From NCBI GenBank assembly GCA_002197995.1, contig NGZR01000008.1, forward strand, positions 806,001 through 870,000: a stretch of DNA of 64,000 nucleotides. The letters are read 5' to 3'. The translations under genes were made by a program, and so were the position numbers. This stretch comes from Gaeumannomyces sp. JS-464 (taxonomy: Eukaryota > Ascomycota > Sordariomycetes > Magnaporthales > Magnaporthaceae). Numbering within the stretch: the first letter of the stretch is position 1; each line of letters starts with the position of its first letter. Positions 41,937 to 52,589 of the stretch are shown one piece after another. The notes under the pieces are model-generated. The model saw only the letters and a program-made list of their open reading frames with translations. It had not been told where the DNA came from and did no database searches.

Positions 41937-42353
41937 ATGGATAGAAAGGTGCGTAAGGGGCGAAAGGGGCTAGATCGATTCGCTCAAGCACGGGTAAATA
42001 TAGATCGAAAATATGGGAAGAACTGATAAGCAAGCGCCCAGGCGGGCCAGTGTCTGGCGGCGGCTAACCAGGGAGCGGAGACATGGTCGTGAAGAAGTAT
42101 GATTGTAAATGGCTGGATAGCCACCACCGCCCCATTTCTGCGATGCCCGCGGGGGATTTTTGTTGCAGGCTGGCATGACCCTGACTGAGGAAAAAGAAGA
42201 ATAAGAAGAAGAAGCTCAAACATGATACTTCCAACAAGGCTGAAAGCTGGCTCTTTCCATCCGGGACGAACCGACGGAGACGTCGGCTCATTGTGAAGTA
42301 TCGGGCCAGGGTTTATGTAAAAAGGCCATTTTTAGCGCGATATTCAGTCAGGG
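41937..42353. other. Upstream region of the GT61 gene
   Basis: No gene. Minus frames over 41970-42291 are unrecognised. Confidence 0.35.
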
Positions 42354-42655
42354 TGTAATAAGGGGACTACTGTCGGCTTGGAAGGACTGTATTGCTTCAA
42401 GATAGCTATAATAATCTTTCAAGGCCTCAAGAGATGCTTAAGGAGACAAGATCTCTCGAGGGGATCCACGGCAGTTGGCCTGGAGTAAATAGAGGGGCCT
42501 GTGGCCCGTGCAGGGTCTATGCGTCCGCGGATACCATTCTAGGGCCTTTGGCCCGATTGGTAACCCTATTTCAATGAGGACGCTTATTCCCTGCAGGCGA
42601 TCGTCCTAATGATCGGGGCTTAGACATTAACGCCCGTGTTCACCTCCGTGTGACA
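42354..42655 (+). mobile_element. Solo LTR, family C (302 bp)
   Basis: TGTAATAAGGGGACTAC at 42354 to CACCTCCGTGTGACA at 42655, with CAGGG duplicated exactly at 42349-42353 and 42656-42660. It contains GAGTAAATAGAGGGGCC, a TATA-like site. Confidence 0.92.
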
Positions 42656-43059
42656 CAGGGACTGGCCCAGGGGTATTTAAAGAGCGGCGGCTTTTAGCGC
42701 AATCGGCCGGTTGTATAGATCACTATGATAGAAGACGGTAGTATTTATAGTATTTACTCAAATGTGCCGCAAGCAGGCTTTGCTAGCTGGACCTTTTGTT
42801 TGTGAGCCTGGACCTGGGCCTGGGCCATTGGCAGGAAAGACATCGGTATGCGTTAGTCTTCATAACTAGAATCTCCTCGTATTTAAACCGTCGTCAAAGT
42901 GAGAGCCGAAATTACCTGCCGCCGCTCATCAATCAGCTCGCGGCTCGCCCGGACTCTGCTAACCATAGAAGCTGTTACAAGGCAGGAAAGCAGGAAGGAT
43001 TGCCGGACTCGGTTATCATATCATTACCTCACTTTAATAGTTATGTTATGTAACGTGCT

Positions 43060-43387
43060 GTGTACTGGAAGGGTTCTCGCGGGGAGATCTCAGAGGTTCA
43101 GAGCACTCAGCAGTTCTGGTTCTGGCTTCAAGGTATTGGATAGGGTAATACAAAAACGGTAGCTTGCCCTCCAGATCCCCTACTCCGGGGGATCTTCCAG
43201 GCTCGCTCTTATGAACAGAATCCCGTCCCTCCTAGCATCTGAACTGGAGTGCTGAAACACACTAGAGTCAGCACTAGAGTTAACGCTCTACAGCGTCTGA
43301 TCATTGCTGTCCGTGGGGTGGCAGTCCCGTCCGCAGGGTCCGATCTCCACCGAGGCCCGGGGCCTCCTGTACTTTGGGGGTGTTACA
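43060..43387 (-). mobile_element. Diverged family M LTR-like repeat
   Basis: On the minus strand it starts TGTAACACCCCC at 43387. The stretch TCTGGCTTCAAGGTATTGG at 43120 aligns with 63427-63445. The left boundary is approximate and no target duplication was seen. Confidence 0.45.
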
Positions 43388-43749
43388 TGTTACCCGTTAA
43401 TTCAGCGTTAAAACCTGCCTTTAACAGTTTCTAAATATATTAAGCTGATTTTGTTTTACTGCTAATACTATAGCAGAGCTGCTCTGAATATAAGAACGGA
43501 GAGTTAGCTTGATGGAAAGTGGCTGAAGAATACAAAGCCCACACCAACAAATAAATACGTCAAAGTCTGCTTCATTCCTTCCAGTAATGCATAAAACTGA
43601 GCTTAATGATAATACATTAAAACGACCGCCCAAGTCAGTATTTAATATCTCTCCGTATAAAGAGTTGATTTCTCGAGCTTCAGCGCTCTTCTTTGGTTCA
43701 TCAAACAATTCGACATCAGGGTTTCGCCTCACAAGCCTCGGATAGACAA

Positions 43750-44769
43750 ATGCATAACATGTTAAAGTCCAAAGCTCTTGTTCGCTTGAATATAACAGTG
43801 TTAATTCTTTTAAACTTGTGCTGTTTCATTTTAGTTTTCCTAATACTTTTTGAAAAGGAAAATAAAACATCGGGCATTGTTACCCTACAGGTTTGTTAAT
43901 CTCCCCGGCTTTTATATATACGAAAAAACTACTAACTAACAGGTTCCAGTTTAACTTCCTCAAAATCCTAACTCCTAAATTTGTGAAAGACCTTTTCGCA
44001 CGTCAACTTGAAACTCTTGATAGATTCAATGCAGCCCTTACCACCATTTACCGTTCTAGACCATGTAACGAGTATAGCAAATGCGATGCCTAGTCACATA
44101 CCTAACATAAATCACAATATCCCTGATATAATCAAAAACACTCAGCACTTTCTTAAAAATCTTCCAACAAATTGCTCACTTGGTACAGAACAGTTTTGTA
44201 TTGGGATTGGAAACAAACAAACATGTGATGACTTACCGCTTCAAATCTCAAAATTTATCGCTCCTAATGCTCTTCATAAATTGGAAGAAGGTTTGCAGGA
44301 TATCAAAGCTATGGACAGCTTCATAACTAACATAACCACCCCTTATTTAAAGTATACATTGATTACTGGAGCAGTTTGGACTTTGATTGATACATTCATG
44401 TTTTTCGCATCTATTCGTGGTTGGTTTCCATACACTGACGCTTTATGGAAATCTCCCAAAGCTTCGAACATAACTAAACTTATACTTTCTGTTTTTGGTT
44501 GGTTTTACGACACAAAAATTACTTATTTTGGATCTTTTAGTACTTTAGTGATCCGATTAATCGTTCGAGCTATTACATGTATTCCGTTCATCGTACCTGT
44601 AGCAGTTATGACAATTCTTAAATCCAACCTTCAACAGCTTCCGCAATGGATTACCTCACAACCTGGAAACGTATATCAACTATGTATTGGATGTTTATGT
44701 TGTGCACTTTTCAGCGCATTAATGGGGAGCTGGATACATTTGTTGTTAGAAGATTCTACCGACTGTTAG
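43750..44769 (+). CDS. Multi-pass membrane protein, unrecognised
   Basis: Exon 1 (43750-43890) encodes MHNMLKSKALVRLNITVLIL and continues as one hydrophobic helix. A likely intron begins at 43891 (GTTTGT), with a TACTAACTAACAG branch/acceptor region. The acceptor is unsettled: 43949 gives a frame that stops at 44094, whereas 44034 joins directly to the long frame. The long frame, open to 44769, encodes about 240 residues with hydrophobic segments around YTLITGAVWTLIDTFMFFAS, LIVRAITCIPFIVPVAV and IGCLCCALFSALMGSW. The family is unknown. An opposing minus frame (43421-43822, about 134 codons) overlaps exon 1 and is an alternative. Confidence 0.5.
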
Positions 44770-45082
44770 AAGGTTCTACGGATCTCCATGATCCTTTAAA
44801 ACGATTCTTGGGAATAGCTTTTACAACCTTCGACGTGTTACATCTCTGTGGGCCATCTCCACTCTAGAGGTCTACAAAAGACCGTCCATTCACTTTGTAG
44901 ATAAACAGAGGAGAGATCCTTAAAGGCTCTTCAATCCACTCATTTAAATAGTTCCCTTCCCCTTCTGACATTTGTTGAATTAAACGGGGCGTTTGTATTT
45001 AAAATTCAGCTCATATCACTTATTAACTTTAACGGTAGATACAAGGTACAAGCAGTGGTTTAAAAAGTCGTGATAAAAAGTG
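44770..45082. other. Intergenic, no gene seen
   Basis: Short AT-rich stretch downstream of the membrane protein. Confidence 0.35.
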
Positions 45083-45330
45083 TGTCACATAGCCATGTCA
45101 TCTGGACCCACACAGGGCCCACTTTATGAACAGTGTTTAGATCCATGAAAAAGGTTTAAGAAGCTTCCAGAAATCTACAGACACTTCCACAACATGTCCC
45201 CTTCGGTCTATAAAAGGTGGGAGAACATCTTGTGGTTTCCTTTGTTCCCTAGATAACTCTCAGACAATATTTCAATACACTCCTTTGCCCCACTGAGGTC
45301 ACCCCTGCCGCTCCATCCGACAAAGTGTCG
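45083..45330 (+). mobile_element. LTR-like repeat, family L
   Basis: TGTCACATAGCCATGTCATC at 45083, TATA box GTCTATAAAAGG near 45208, similar to the inverse copy 22735-23059. The right end is unclear because the sequence runs into the Harbinger element at 45336. Confidence 0.65.
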
Positions 45331-45504
45331 ACTAGGAGGCTGTTCAATACTATGCGATTTTTGGTTTTTTGACCCCCCTTGTGGTTTTTTGCCTTGATTT
45401 AAGCTTAATTCTCGACGTGGAGACAACGCCCGGGATAGCCCTGTGGCCGTTCATGTATATTTGGGCCTGATTTCCATCCAGGGGATACAGGGAACGTCTA
45501 TCTA

Positions 45505-45786
45505 TGTAACAAGGGGACAATATCGGCTTGAAAGAAATGGTATTACTTCATGAAAGCTAATAATCTTTCAGGGCCTCAAGAGATGCTTAAGGAGCCAGAA
45601 TCTGCTGAGGGGATTCAAGAGGGATGAGGGAAATAAATAGAGGGATCTTGTGGTCCGTGCGGTGCTCAAATGTCCGGGGTACCTTTTCCGGCCTTGGCCC
45701 CATTGGTCGCCTCACTCTGAGTTGGGCACCAATTCCCTGCGGGGGATCGGACCAATCCCTGTCCACGTGACCGCCTCCGTGTGACA
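45505..45786 (+). mobile_element. Solo LTR, family C (282 bp), inside Harbinger
   Basis: TGTAACAAGGGGACAAT at 45505 to GCCTCCGTGTGACA at 45786, with ATCTA duplicated exactly at 45500-45504 and 45787-45791. Confidence 0.92.
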
Positions 45787-46129
45787 ATCTATAAACAGCA
45801 AAGGGCACAGACGCTCAAAATAGAAGCTATTCCCAAAAATAATAACGGCCCGTGCAAAGTCGCGATCCAGGGCCAAAGCAGGCCAGAATAGCCTTATGTT
45901 TTGGCGGATGCAGAGGGTTTCTGGGGCCGGCGGTAGGCTCGTTCGAGAGCCCAAAAGCCAGAGAATCTCGTAGTATATAAGGGGAAGCCTTTGGCGGTTC
46001 GGATTTAAGTACAAAAAAGGTATCACAGAGGCTAATCTACCTACCAACCCTACTTCCGGTACCATGCCTCGTTAACTGTCCCTCCATCTCTGGCGCCGGT
46101 GCCAGGAAGACGAAAATCGCGCTTTATCT

Positions 46130-47178
46130 TTGCCCCCCTCGTTTCCCGTAACCTTTGCCGAGGAAGAGGAGGGTTTTCCGGCCACCCAGATCACGTTGGG
46201 AACCCCGGCAGCCTCGTCGGAGGGCCAGGAAGCCGGCGATTTTGACGACTTTTACGACCCTTTTAACGCCCCGGAGTCGTTCCTTCCGCTTTCCCCTGTA
46301 CCCTCCGCGGCCCCCTCCCTTATTGCAGCCTCGCAAACGACCCAGGGCACCTCCGTGGGGAACTCCCAGGCCTCCCAGGAGGGCGGCAGACGATCCGATT
46401 GGACCGCCGATCAGCTTTTGGCCTTCCTCGAGGCCCTCGCGGAGGCCAGCCGGCAGGGGGACATGAATCCGGCGATCTTTGGCTGGCTTAACAAGTGCCT
46501 CAAGAAGGCTGCAGATGCTTTGGCGGATTGTTGGAGGTGTTGGGCGGCCGCAGGGCCGCCTGCAAAAGAGGGAAACAGCTCTGTATTGTCTGTGTTCTTA
46601 GAGAGAGGTGACAATCCGGTGGGTGACGCTCTCGTGGGTGAAGTAGGGCACCGGCGCACGGGCCAACTCCTTACACGGATCAATGGCCTTATATCCGGTG
46701 GTTAGAAAGGGTTAAAAACAAGTACAACAGCCTTAGGGCGCAGTATAAGGACTGGCTGGACTTTGGGAAACGGTTAGGGGTTACCGTTGATCCGGTCACG
46801 GGGCTATATCTCGCCAGCGATTAAGCCTGGGAGGCGTTCCTCTCAATCCGGCTTGCCGCCCGTTGGATGCGCAGAAGGCCTCTTTTCCGCCCGGACCTCC
46901 ACGAGGCCGCATTTGCCGGCAATTGGGCGATAGGGGAACAAATCGCCACGGCCGCCCAACGCCTACAGGGCGTCCGGCAGGCCAGGGAAAGCCACGGAAA
47001 ACGGCCCTTTGGTAGGGCCGGGCACCTTACGGTAGCGGAAGCCCAACTCCACGTCGGAGATCGCCTTTTGGAGGCTGCACAAACGTTGGCCCGGGCCGGA
47101 TCCGGATCCGACTGGGGCTTAACCCCTTCGAGTACGAGGTCCTCCTGGCCGGCCGGACGCCTTATAGGCGTTGGTTAA
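46130..47178 (+). pseudogene. Harbinger SANT/Myb-like DNA-binding protein, interrupted
   Basis: The acidic, Ser/Pro-rich N-terminal part leads into a SANT/Myb_DNA-bind_3-type domain beginning RSDWTADQLLAFLEALAEA. The S2 LTR at 46529-46675 then interrupts it within codons for ALAD. After the LTR and its duplicated CGGAT, the frame resumes as QWPYIRWLERVKNKYNSLRA, typical of this domain. Removing the LTR and one duplication restores the frame exactly. A TAA at 46822-46824 follows YLASD, and there is no ATG at the front. In Harbinger elements this protein recruits the transposase to DNA; here it is dead. Confidence 0.82.
46529..46675 (+). mobile_element. Solo mini-LTR, family S2 (147 bp)
   Basis: TGTTGGAGGTGTTGGGC at 46529 to CAACTCCTTACA at 46675, with CGGAT duplicated exactly at 46524-46528 and 46676-46680. 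It is identical in length to the copy at 2582-2728. Confidence 0.95.
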
Positions 47179-48510
47179 GGCACAAGCCCTGGATACAAGC
47201 CGCAAAGGAGCTGCGGAAGTACCCCTAGGACGACTTATCGGGCGAGATTAAGCGGAAATTAATCCGGACTTTTAAAAAAGGACGAAGGGATAGCTTACTA
47301 GTGGTTAAGCGACGTTGAGGACAGGGAAATGATAGTGAATTTGGTGCAAAGCGACGAGCTGGACTTATGGTAGCGATTAAGGCGGTTCGAATAAGGGTAT
47401 TCTCGTAATCGGGCGGCCTGTTTTGGTGGAGTTATAAGGGAGTATTATTGTTAGGCTTTCTTTTGGATACGTTAAGGTCGAGGGTTTAAATACCACGAAA
47501 ATTACCATTAGGCAAGTTACCATAAACACCACCACTCGCTTTTAAATAAATGAAATTAACGTTAATCGGGCCGCAAGTTACGGTATTTAATTAGCCTCGA
47601 AAAGGCGATCAAAATGCACCAAGTCCCAACGAGAACAATCGCCGGAATCATCGCAAAAAAATTACCGCAAGTTGGCCGGCAAAGCTCAAAGGGTGCCGCT
47701 TTTAAGGTGCGATACCCATCTGGACCAAATAACCTATAGCATAAACGATTACCACCCCATTTGTTACCCAAATGGGCAACGCTTACGCAAGCCTAATACA
47801 ATCCTTAATTTAATCGCCGGCCGCCACCTTAATTTTTATCCATTCTTTTCGAAAAAGACACTATTCGATTCGCTTCGACGAGGGCAATCGAATGCTACCT
47901 TTGGTGTATGGAACTAATTATTTTTCGTTACGCTAAACCTGTTAATCCTACCATAAAAACCATTGCCTTTTGTCACAAGGGTGCAATGCAGGCTTGAGAG
48001 GGTTGGTCTCTATTATGAAAGCTAATAATCTTTCATGGCCTCAAGAGATGCTTAAGGAGCCAGAATCTGCTGAGGGGGGTTCATGGAGGATGCAGGGATT
48101 AAATAGCCAGATCCTTGTGGCCCGTGCAGAGTGTTCGCCCACTTACGCTCCCGCCGTTGGCCCGATTGGTAGCCCCATCTGGATGACTGGCTCCATTGCT
48201 TCGGCGCCTAATTCCTGCAGGCGCTCGGTCCTTCGGGCCTTTGTGAGGCTATTCCCGAGAGTCAAAGGTGCCTCCGTGTGACACCTTTCGGCTAACCTCC
48301 TTTTTAAACTAATACCCCAATTAATAAGCCGTAACCTTCTCCCGATTGCCTTCGTCGAAGCGAGTCGAACGCAAGTTACGGGGTTTCCTTACAAGCCTTA
48401 TAAGCCTAGTAATCGACCCATAACCTATCGGCTATTAATGCCCGGTATTAACCCCAAAACGTTTGGGTTATGCCTATCTCCTGCCCTCGCTTTACTGCCT
48501 CCCTTTCAAT
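46825..48510. other. Harbinger internal region between its two genes
   Basis: Besides the end of the SANT frame and the LTR at 47971, this is decayed non-coding sequence with many TTAA and TAAT steps. The frames 47562-47771 and 47672-47917 are unrecognised. Confidence 0.5.
47971..48283 (+). mobile_element. Solo LTR, family C (313 bp), inside Harbinger
   Basis: TGTCACAAGGGTGCAATG at 47971 to GCCTCCGTGTGACA at 48283, with CCTTT duplicated exactly at 47966-47970 and 48284-48288. The ends form a 10-bp inverted repeat with one mismatch. Confidence 0.93.
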
Positions 48511-49620
48511 TTAAGCCCTTCGAAATGCATTTTCTCCCTTAATTTTGGCATGTTCTGGACCAGGATTGGATGTTAAAAATGCCTTAAATTTCCTTTTCAA
48601 AATGAAGTTATGCAAGCCCGTAACGGCCAACATAATATTAATTTGTAAGCGGATACGGTAATCGGGCGGCGTGCCCCTAATAATTTTCCAGCGGCCTTTA
48701 AAATTACCGAAAGCCCTTTTAACAATAACGCGCATTTTTGCATGGCGCAGGTTAAAAAGCTCGGCAGGGGTTTCCGGCCGGGCAAGGCTTTGTTTTTGGA
48801 GGTAATACCTTATCGCGATAAAGGGCGTTATTACCCCGGTGCCCTGGAAAAAGCCGGCATCTCCAAGGTAAAAATAACCCTAAGGGATTCGAAATCCGGC
48901 TTATTGGGCCTCCCTAAGCAATTTGGAGTCATGCATCGAGCCTTTAGCGCTTGCCATAACGAAAACGAACCGCCCGCCGTGATTTACAGCCGCCAAAACG
49001 TTTTGTGCAATAGGCCCCTTGCGACTCCTCCAAGCAACTCCCTCCGCTGCACTGACTTTAGCGTTAATTAAGGTCCCGTCGACGGCTTCCAGGCACCCAG
49101 CAAAAGCCTTCTGGACCTCTTAACGCCTCGAATCGGGCCACCAGACGTCGGATACCTCCGGCAACGTTACAAACGCGGCGTTAAGGGCAACCATAGCTTG
49201 CAATACCTTATAAAAATACCGGTGCGTTGTCGCCGGGCTGCGGCCAAAAAGGTGGGCCGCCACTCGGAGGGAAATACCTTACCCACAAATGTATAGGAAA
49301 TAGGCCACTTTTTCGCGCAAGGAGATGAGTTTTGACCCCGTGAGGCCCGTATTCGTAATTAGCCAGTCGCAAAGGCCCAGAAAAGTACTTTAGGTAACCC
49401 GGAAAAGCTCTTGGAAGGCCGGGGCGGCTTCGGGTCTTTGCCAGTATTGGAGAAGGGTGTCGCCGGAAAATATCGCCGTATGCACGGTCCGTAGGCCTCC
49501 GCTTACGCCCCTAATGGGCCCGGAGATGCAGGTGGCTATGATAGCCTGCATATAAAGGAGGAAGATCTGGCGGGCTTTGCGCCGGAGCAACGCCCGGGAG
49601 GTAGCGAGGGAAGTATCCAT
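48511..49620 (-). pseudogene. HARBI1-type (DDE_4) Harbinger transposase, decayed
   Basis: Starting with MDTSLATSRALLRRKAR at 49620, fragments in shifting frames read LREKVAYFLYICG, then LFGRSPATTHRYFYKVLQAM. They continue with CLEAVDGTLINAK (first Asp), YFYLGDAGFFQGTGVITPF (second Asp), then NLRHAKMRVIVKRAFGNFKG. In the family, the last motif is V-E-R/N-x-F-G, with Glu as the third catalytic residue. Here the codon at 48718-48720 encodes Lys (AAA), a single G-to-A change from Glu. Stops and frameshifts are present as well, so the enzyme is inactive. Confidence 0.85.
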
Positions 49621-50096
49621 GGATAGAGCAAAAAAAAGGCGAGTTAAACGGTTTATTTAGTATAATAAACGGGCAAAGATTGCGCTTAAAATGAACGAGT
49701 TAACTTGGTGCACCCTATTGGACTCGACCCGGATCCCTTCCCTTTTTTCTACCCGGCGGCGGGCGGGCCGGCCGGCCCTCTTTTTGACCCTCCCAGGCCC
49801 TCCCTGATCAAGGGTCACACGTGGCTTAAAGGGCCTCCATCCAAGCGACTCGTTGGCCTGGTCAAAATGGTACTTTTGGCGGGGCAAAAGCTATATTTAC
49901 TAGGCGTTTTACAGGGGATTTGGGCCGGGGGGTCTCGGATCCACCATCGGTTTTTCAAGCGGTTGGCAAAAATAGTATGGAAAAAACCAAAAACCGCAAT
50001 AGTATTGAACAGCCCCTAGTATTAAAGTTAGTTTAACTAGGTGGGCAACGATATGAAGGGTGCGGGGCGCCCTTAAGGCTACGAACTGGCCCAAAG

Positions 50097-50395
50097 TGTC
50101 ATACGGAGGTGATCATGCCTGTTGGTAGTTATTGGATCATTGCCTGCAGGGAATAAGCGCCACTACTAAAGCGGGTCTACCAATCGGGCCAACGGCCCGG
50201 GCATGGTACCCGCGGACGCGTGGATTCTGCACGGACCACAGGCCCCTCTATTTATTCCATCTCTTTGCCATGGATCCCCTCAGCAGATTCTGGCTCCAAA
50301 AAGCACCTCTTGAGGGCTTGAAAGATTATTAGCTTTCTTGAAGTAATACAGACCCTTCCAAGCCGACAGTAGTCCCCTTGTTGCAATATCCAATA
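50097..50395 (-). mobile_element. Family C LTR, diverged (299 bp)
   Basis: TGTCATACGGAGGTGATC at 50097 to CCCCTTGTTGCA at 50395, 80 bp right of the Harbinger element. The flanks CAAAG and ATATC do not match, so it is either old or rearranged. Confidence 0.75.
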
Positions 50396-51034
50396 CCGGC
50401 AGCAAACTAATTCCACCTTTGCATTTTATTGTTCAGTTTACCTCCAGCCTTTATAACTTTAATTATATCTTTCCTAATAGTCCGTTTTGGCTATTAAAAT
50501 AATGGTCACGCCAACGATTTAACAATGGGGTGCCCTGTAATTTTCGCACATCCTAGGCAATAAAAGAGGTTCAGGCCTATTTTTTGAAACCCAAATCCTT
50601 TTATATCGTCCGTAGAAGTAACTTCCTTCCATTTTGCGCACCGCAGGCAGGCCACCCGTAGCGCCACGGCGGGACTTGCATAACTGGCCGGCATTGGCGA
50701 ATTGCGGGCGAATTGCGGCGGTGTTACGAGTTTGTACGAGAACTTTTAATACAGGCTGATCAAAAGATACACACGTCGATTATGTAGCGTTGGTAACGTG
50801 TCAGAGTAGCTCGAGCATATCTTCTTGTCATACACGAAGTTTGTGTTCCAGTGGCGTTGGAGGAGTTGTAAAAACTAGAACGGAATAATAGTTTGTGGCG
50901 GACAGGTTTTTATGTAAATATTTTGAAAGTACTGTGTTTTTTTATTTGTCGTTCCGATTAGACTTGGCTTTGTAACCTACTAGGTATCGGCCCACACCAG
51001 TACTAATCACTCCCGGGCACTACTTCATCCCCAA
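50396..51034. other. Intergenic, no gene seen
   Basis: Short frames only. A 62-codon minus frame near 50506-50694 contains two CxxC pairs (CLRCAKW, CLGCAK) but is too short to classify. Confidence 0.35.
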
Positions 51035-51631
51035 GTGTCTCTCGTACATCAGTCGTTTCTAGATACTATTATAGCCACCTCTCCCATCTCTATACGCGAC
51101 TACCGGTCTCTTTTGGTTTATTTAATTAAGGGGCCCGTGTTCAGGCTTTCAGTTATTTCAACAAAGCCATTAGCGTCTCTTGTACCAATTTCAAAGGATA
51201 AATTAGACGCACAGAAAACTTTCCTCGACGGCAACCCGCAAACCCATTGTTTCGGGAAAGTTAATATAACGCATGTTCTCGTGCATGCAAGTGCTACGAC
51301 AACCTGCTGTGAGATGTTACAGTTTTGTAACGACCACAGTTCATGTGTTTTCAAGGCTTATTACGGCTTCACGATTTCAGCCGAAATTTACTTATCTCCC
51401 ACGCAGTTCCCCGTCAAAGACCGACGAGGGCCTGCGCCCGCCCCTCTTTTAGGTAGTCAAATCAACACCCCCTGTTACATCCACCAAATGAAATCGTATG
51501 CCGGTAATAAGCATCACGATTCGTCCTACAATTGCAACGCGCATTTTAAAGCTCTAATCACCTCTAGTGCATCATCCAAAACTTCCTCAATCGGCTTCGT
51601 GAACCAACTTGGAGTCAACTACGGGTGTTGA
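51035..51631 (+). CDS. Low-confidence frame of 198 codons
   Basis: Open from a GTG at 51035 to a stop at 51631, with many cysteines and serines. There is no ATG start, signal peptide or known motif. Two overlapping minus frames (51118-51354 and 51587-51802) are equally plausible, so coding on either strand is unproven. Confidence 0.2.
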   Translation: MSLVHQSFLDTIIATSPISIRDYRSLLVYLIKGPVFRLSVISTKPLASLVPISKDKLDAQKTFLDGNPQTHCFGKVNITHVLVHASATTTCCEMLQFCNDHSSCVFKAYYGFTISAEIYLSPTQFPVKDRRGPAPAPLLGSQINTPCYIHQMKSYAGNKHHDSSYNCNAHFKALITSSASSKTSSIGFVNQLGVNYGC

Positions 51632-51838
51632 ATAATCACGGAGCCCACAGAGGGATTTAGCATGGTAGGTGAAGAGGTGCTGTACGAAGTTGAAGGCCGA
51701 CCTACGCGATGCAAAAATATCTACGAGGGACGCTCCCAGTTTCCTAATCAATACAGCATTCTCGCTTGCTATGCTGGCAGCTAGGCCTTTAATGGATTCC
51801 ATGGGTTACGGAAAAGACCTCCGTAAACATAAGATAAC

Positions 51839-52142
51839 TGTCACGGGTCTGGCATATCTTGCTAAGCCCAATCCCACTAGGCTAAAAGTGTTATGGCGTG
51901 GCGTGCCCTCTCGTGCAGCCTTGCCTCACAGAGGGTACTTGAGCCCCCAATTGAGCCAAAAGTCTCGACTTTGGCTTAGTCGTCCTTTCGGTAGCAAGTG
52001 AGTGGAGGCTCCTACTGCCAAACCGTGACAAAAAGGACGAGAAGATACAAGCTACCAACTTGTATCCTACGTTGGGCTTTACTACCTTGGTGCAAACGAG
52101 ACATGGCTGCGTCTGCCTAACAAGGCACGCTGCGCCATCACA
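51839..52142 (-). mobile_element. Solo mini-LTR, family S4, interrupted by S3
   Basis: TGTCACGGGTCTGGC at 51839 to GCTGCGCCATCACA at 52142, with ATAAC duplicated exactly at 51834-51838 and 52143-52147. Removing the nested 142-bp element and its duplication gives 157 bp, close to the 155-bp copy at 57445-57599. Confidence 0.92.
51889..52030 (+). mobile_element. Solo mini-LTR, family S3 (142 bp), nested
   Basis: TGTTATGGCGTGGCGTGCC at 51889 to GCCAAACCGTGACA at 52030, with AAAAG duplicated exactly at 51884-51888 and 52031-52035. Confidence 0.93.
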
Positions 52143-52589
52143 ATAACTGGGTATATTTGGAAAAAGGGGGAATATCCCTACCAACACTGCCACGCCGCTA
52201 GCAATTAATCCAAAAATAGCAGGAACCCTCACAGCCCTAGTGCTGGTAGCATAGACAAGAATCCCTAACTGTAAACATATTTTGCGATAACCTTTCACAA
52301 TTTAAAGATTCCATTGCAATGAGCCATTAAGACCCCGCTGCTGCAAAGCAAATATTAATTATGGTAAGGTTTTAATATCCGGTTTAGTGGTAGGGTGTAC
52401 CTTAACCGCTGGCTTTAAGCCCTGGTTACAAGAGGTGGCGTGCGACAACGAGCCAGGTTGTGAAAGCCTAAGTAGCTGAATGAAACGGCGATCCTGGAGT
52501 TGTGAGGTATAATATAAAAAGGGATAGTAGAATCTTTCAAACTCTAAGGTTTACTTTTAAGTGTGCTGCAGATTCAAAAGACATATAAA
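52143..52589. other. Promoter region of the chitinase gene
   Basis: No gene. A TATA-like GTATAATATAAAAAGGG at about 52507-52523 lies about 70 bp before the ATG. Confidence 0.45.
52507..52523 (+). promoter_or_regulatory. TATA-like element of the chitinase gene
   Basis: GTATAATATAAAAAGGG upstream of the ATG at 52590. The spacing is plausible for a fungal core promoter. Confidence 0.5.

Larger units (their letters stand above)
45336..50016. mobile_element. PIF/Harbinger transposon (4,681 bp), decayed and hosting three LTRs
   Basis: Inverted repeats of about 38 bp: left GAGGCTGTTCAATACTAT at 45336 and right (reverse complement) GGGGCTGTTCAATACTAT ending at 50016. Both are followed by GGTTTTTTG/C-type sequence. 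TAG is duplicated at 45333-45335 and 50017-50019. The element carries the two genes typical of the superfamily: a SANT/Myb protein (plus) and a HARBI1-type nuclease (minus). Its right subterminal region (CGACTCGTTGGCCTGGTC) matches the MITEs at 12156, 34228 and 60563. Solo LTRs at 45505, 46529 and 47971 are inside it. Confidence 0.9.

Noticed and set aside
39648..42655. Two same-orientation family C LTRs flanking the GT61 gene, looking like a retrotransposon that captured a gene
   Set aside because: Each LTR has its own exact and different 5-bp duplication (CTTTG and CAGGG), so they are independent insertions.
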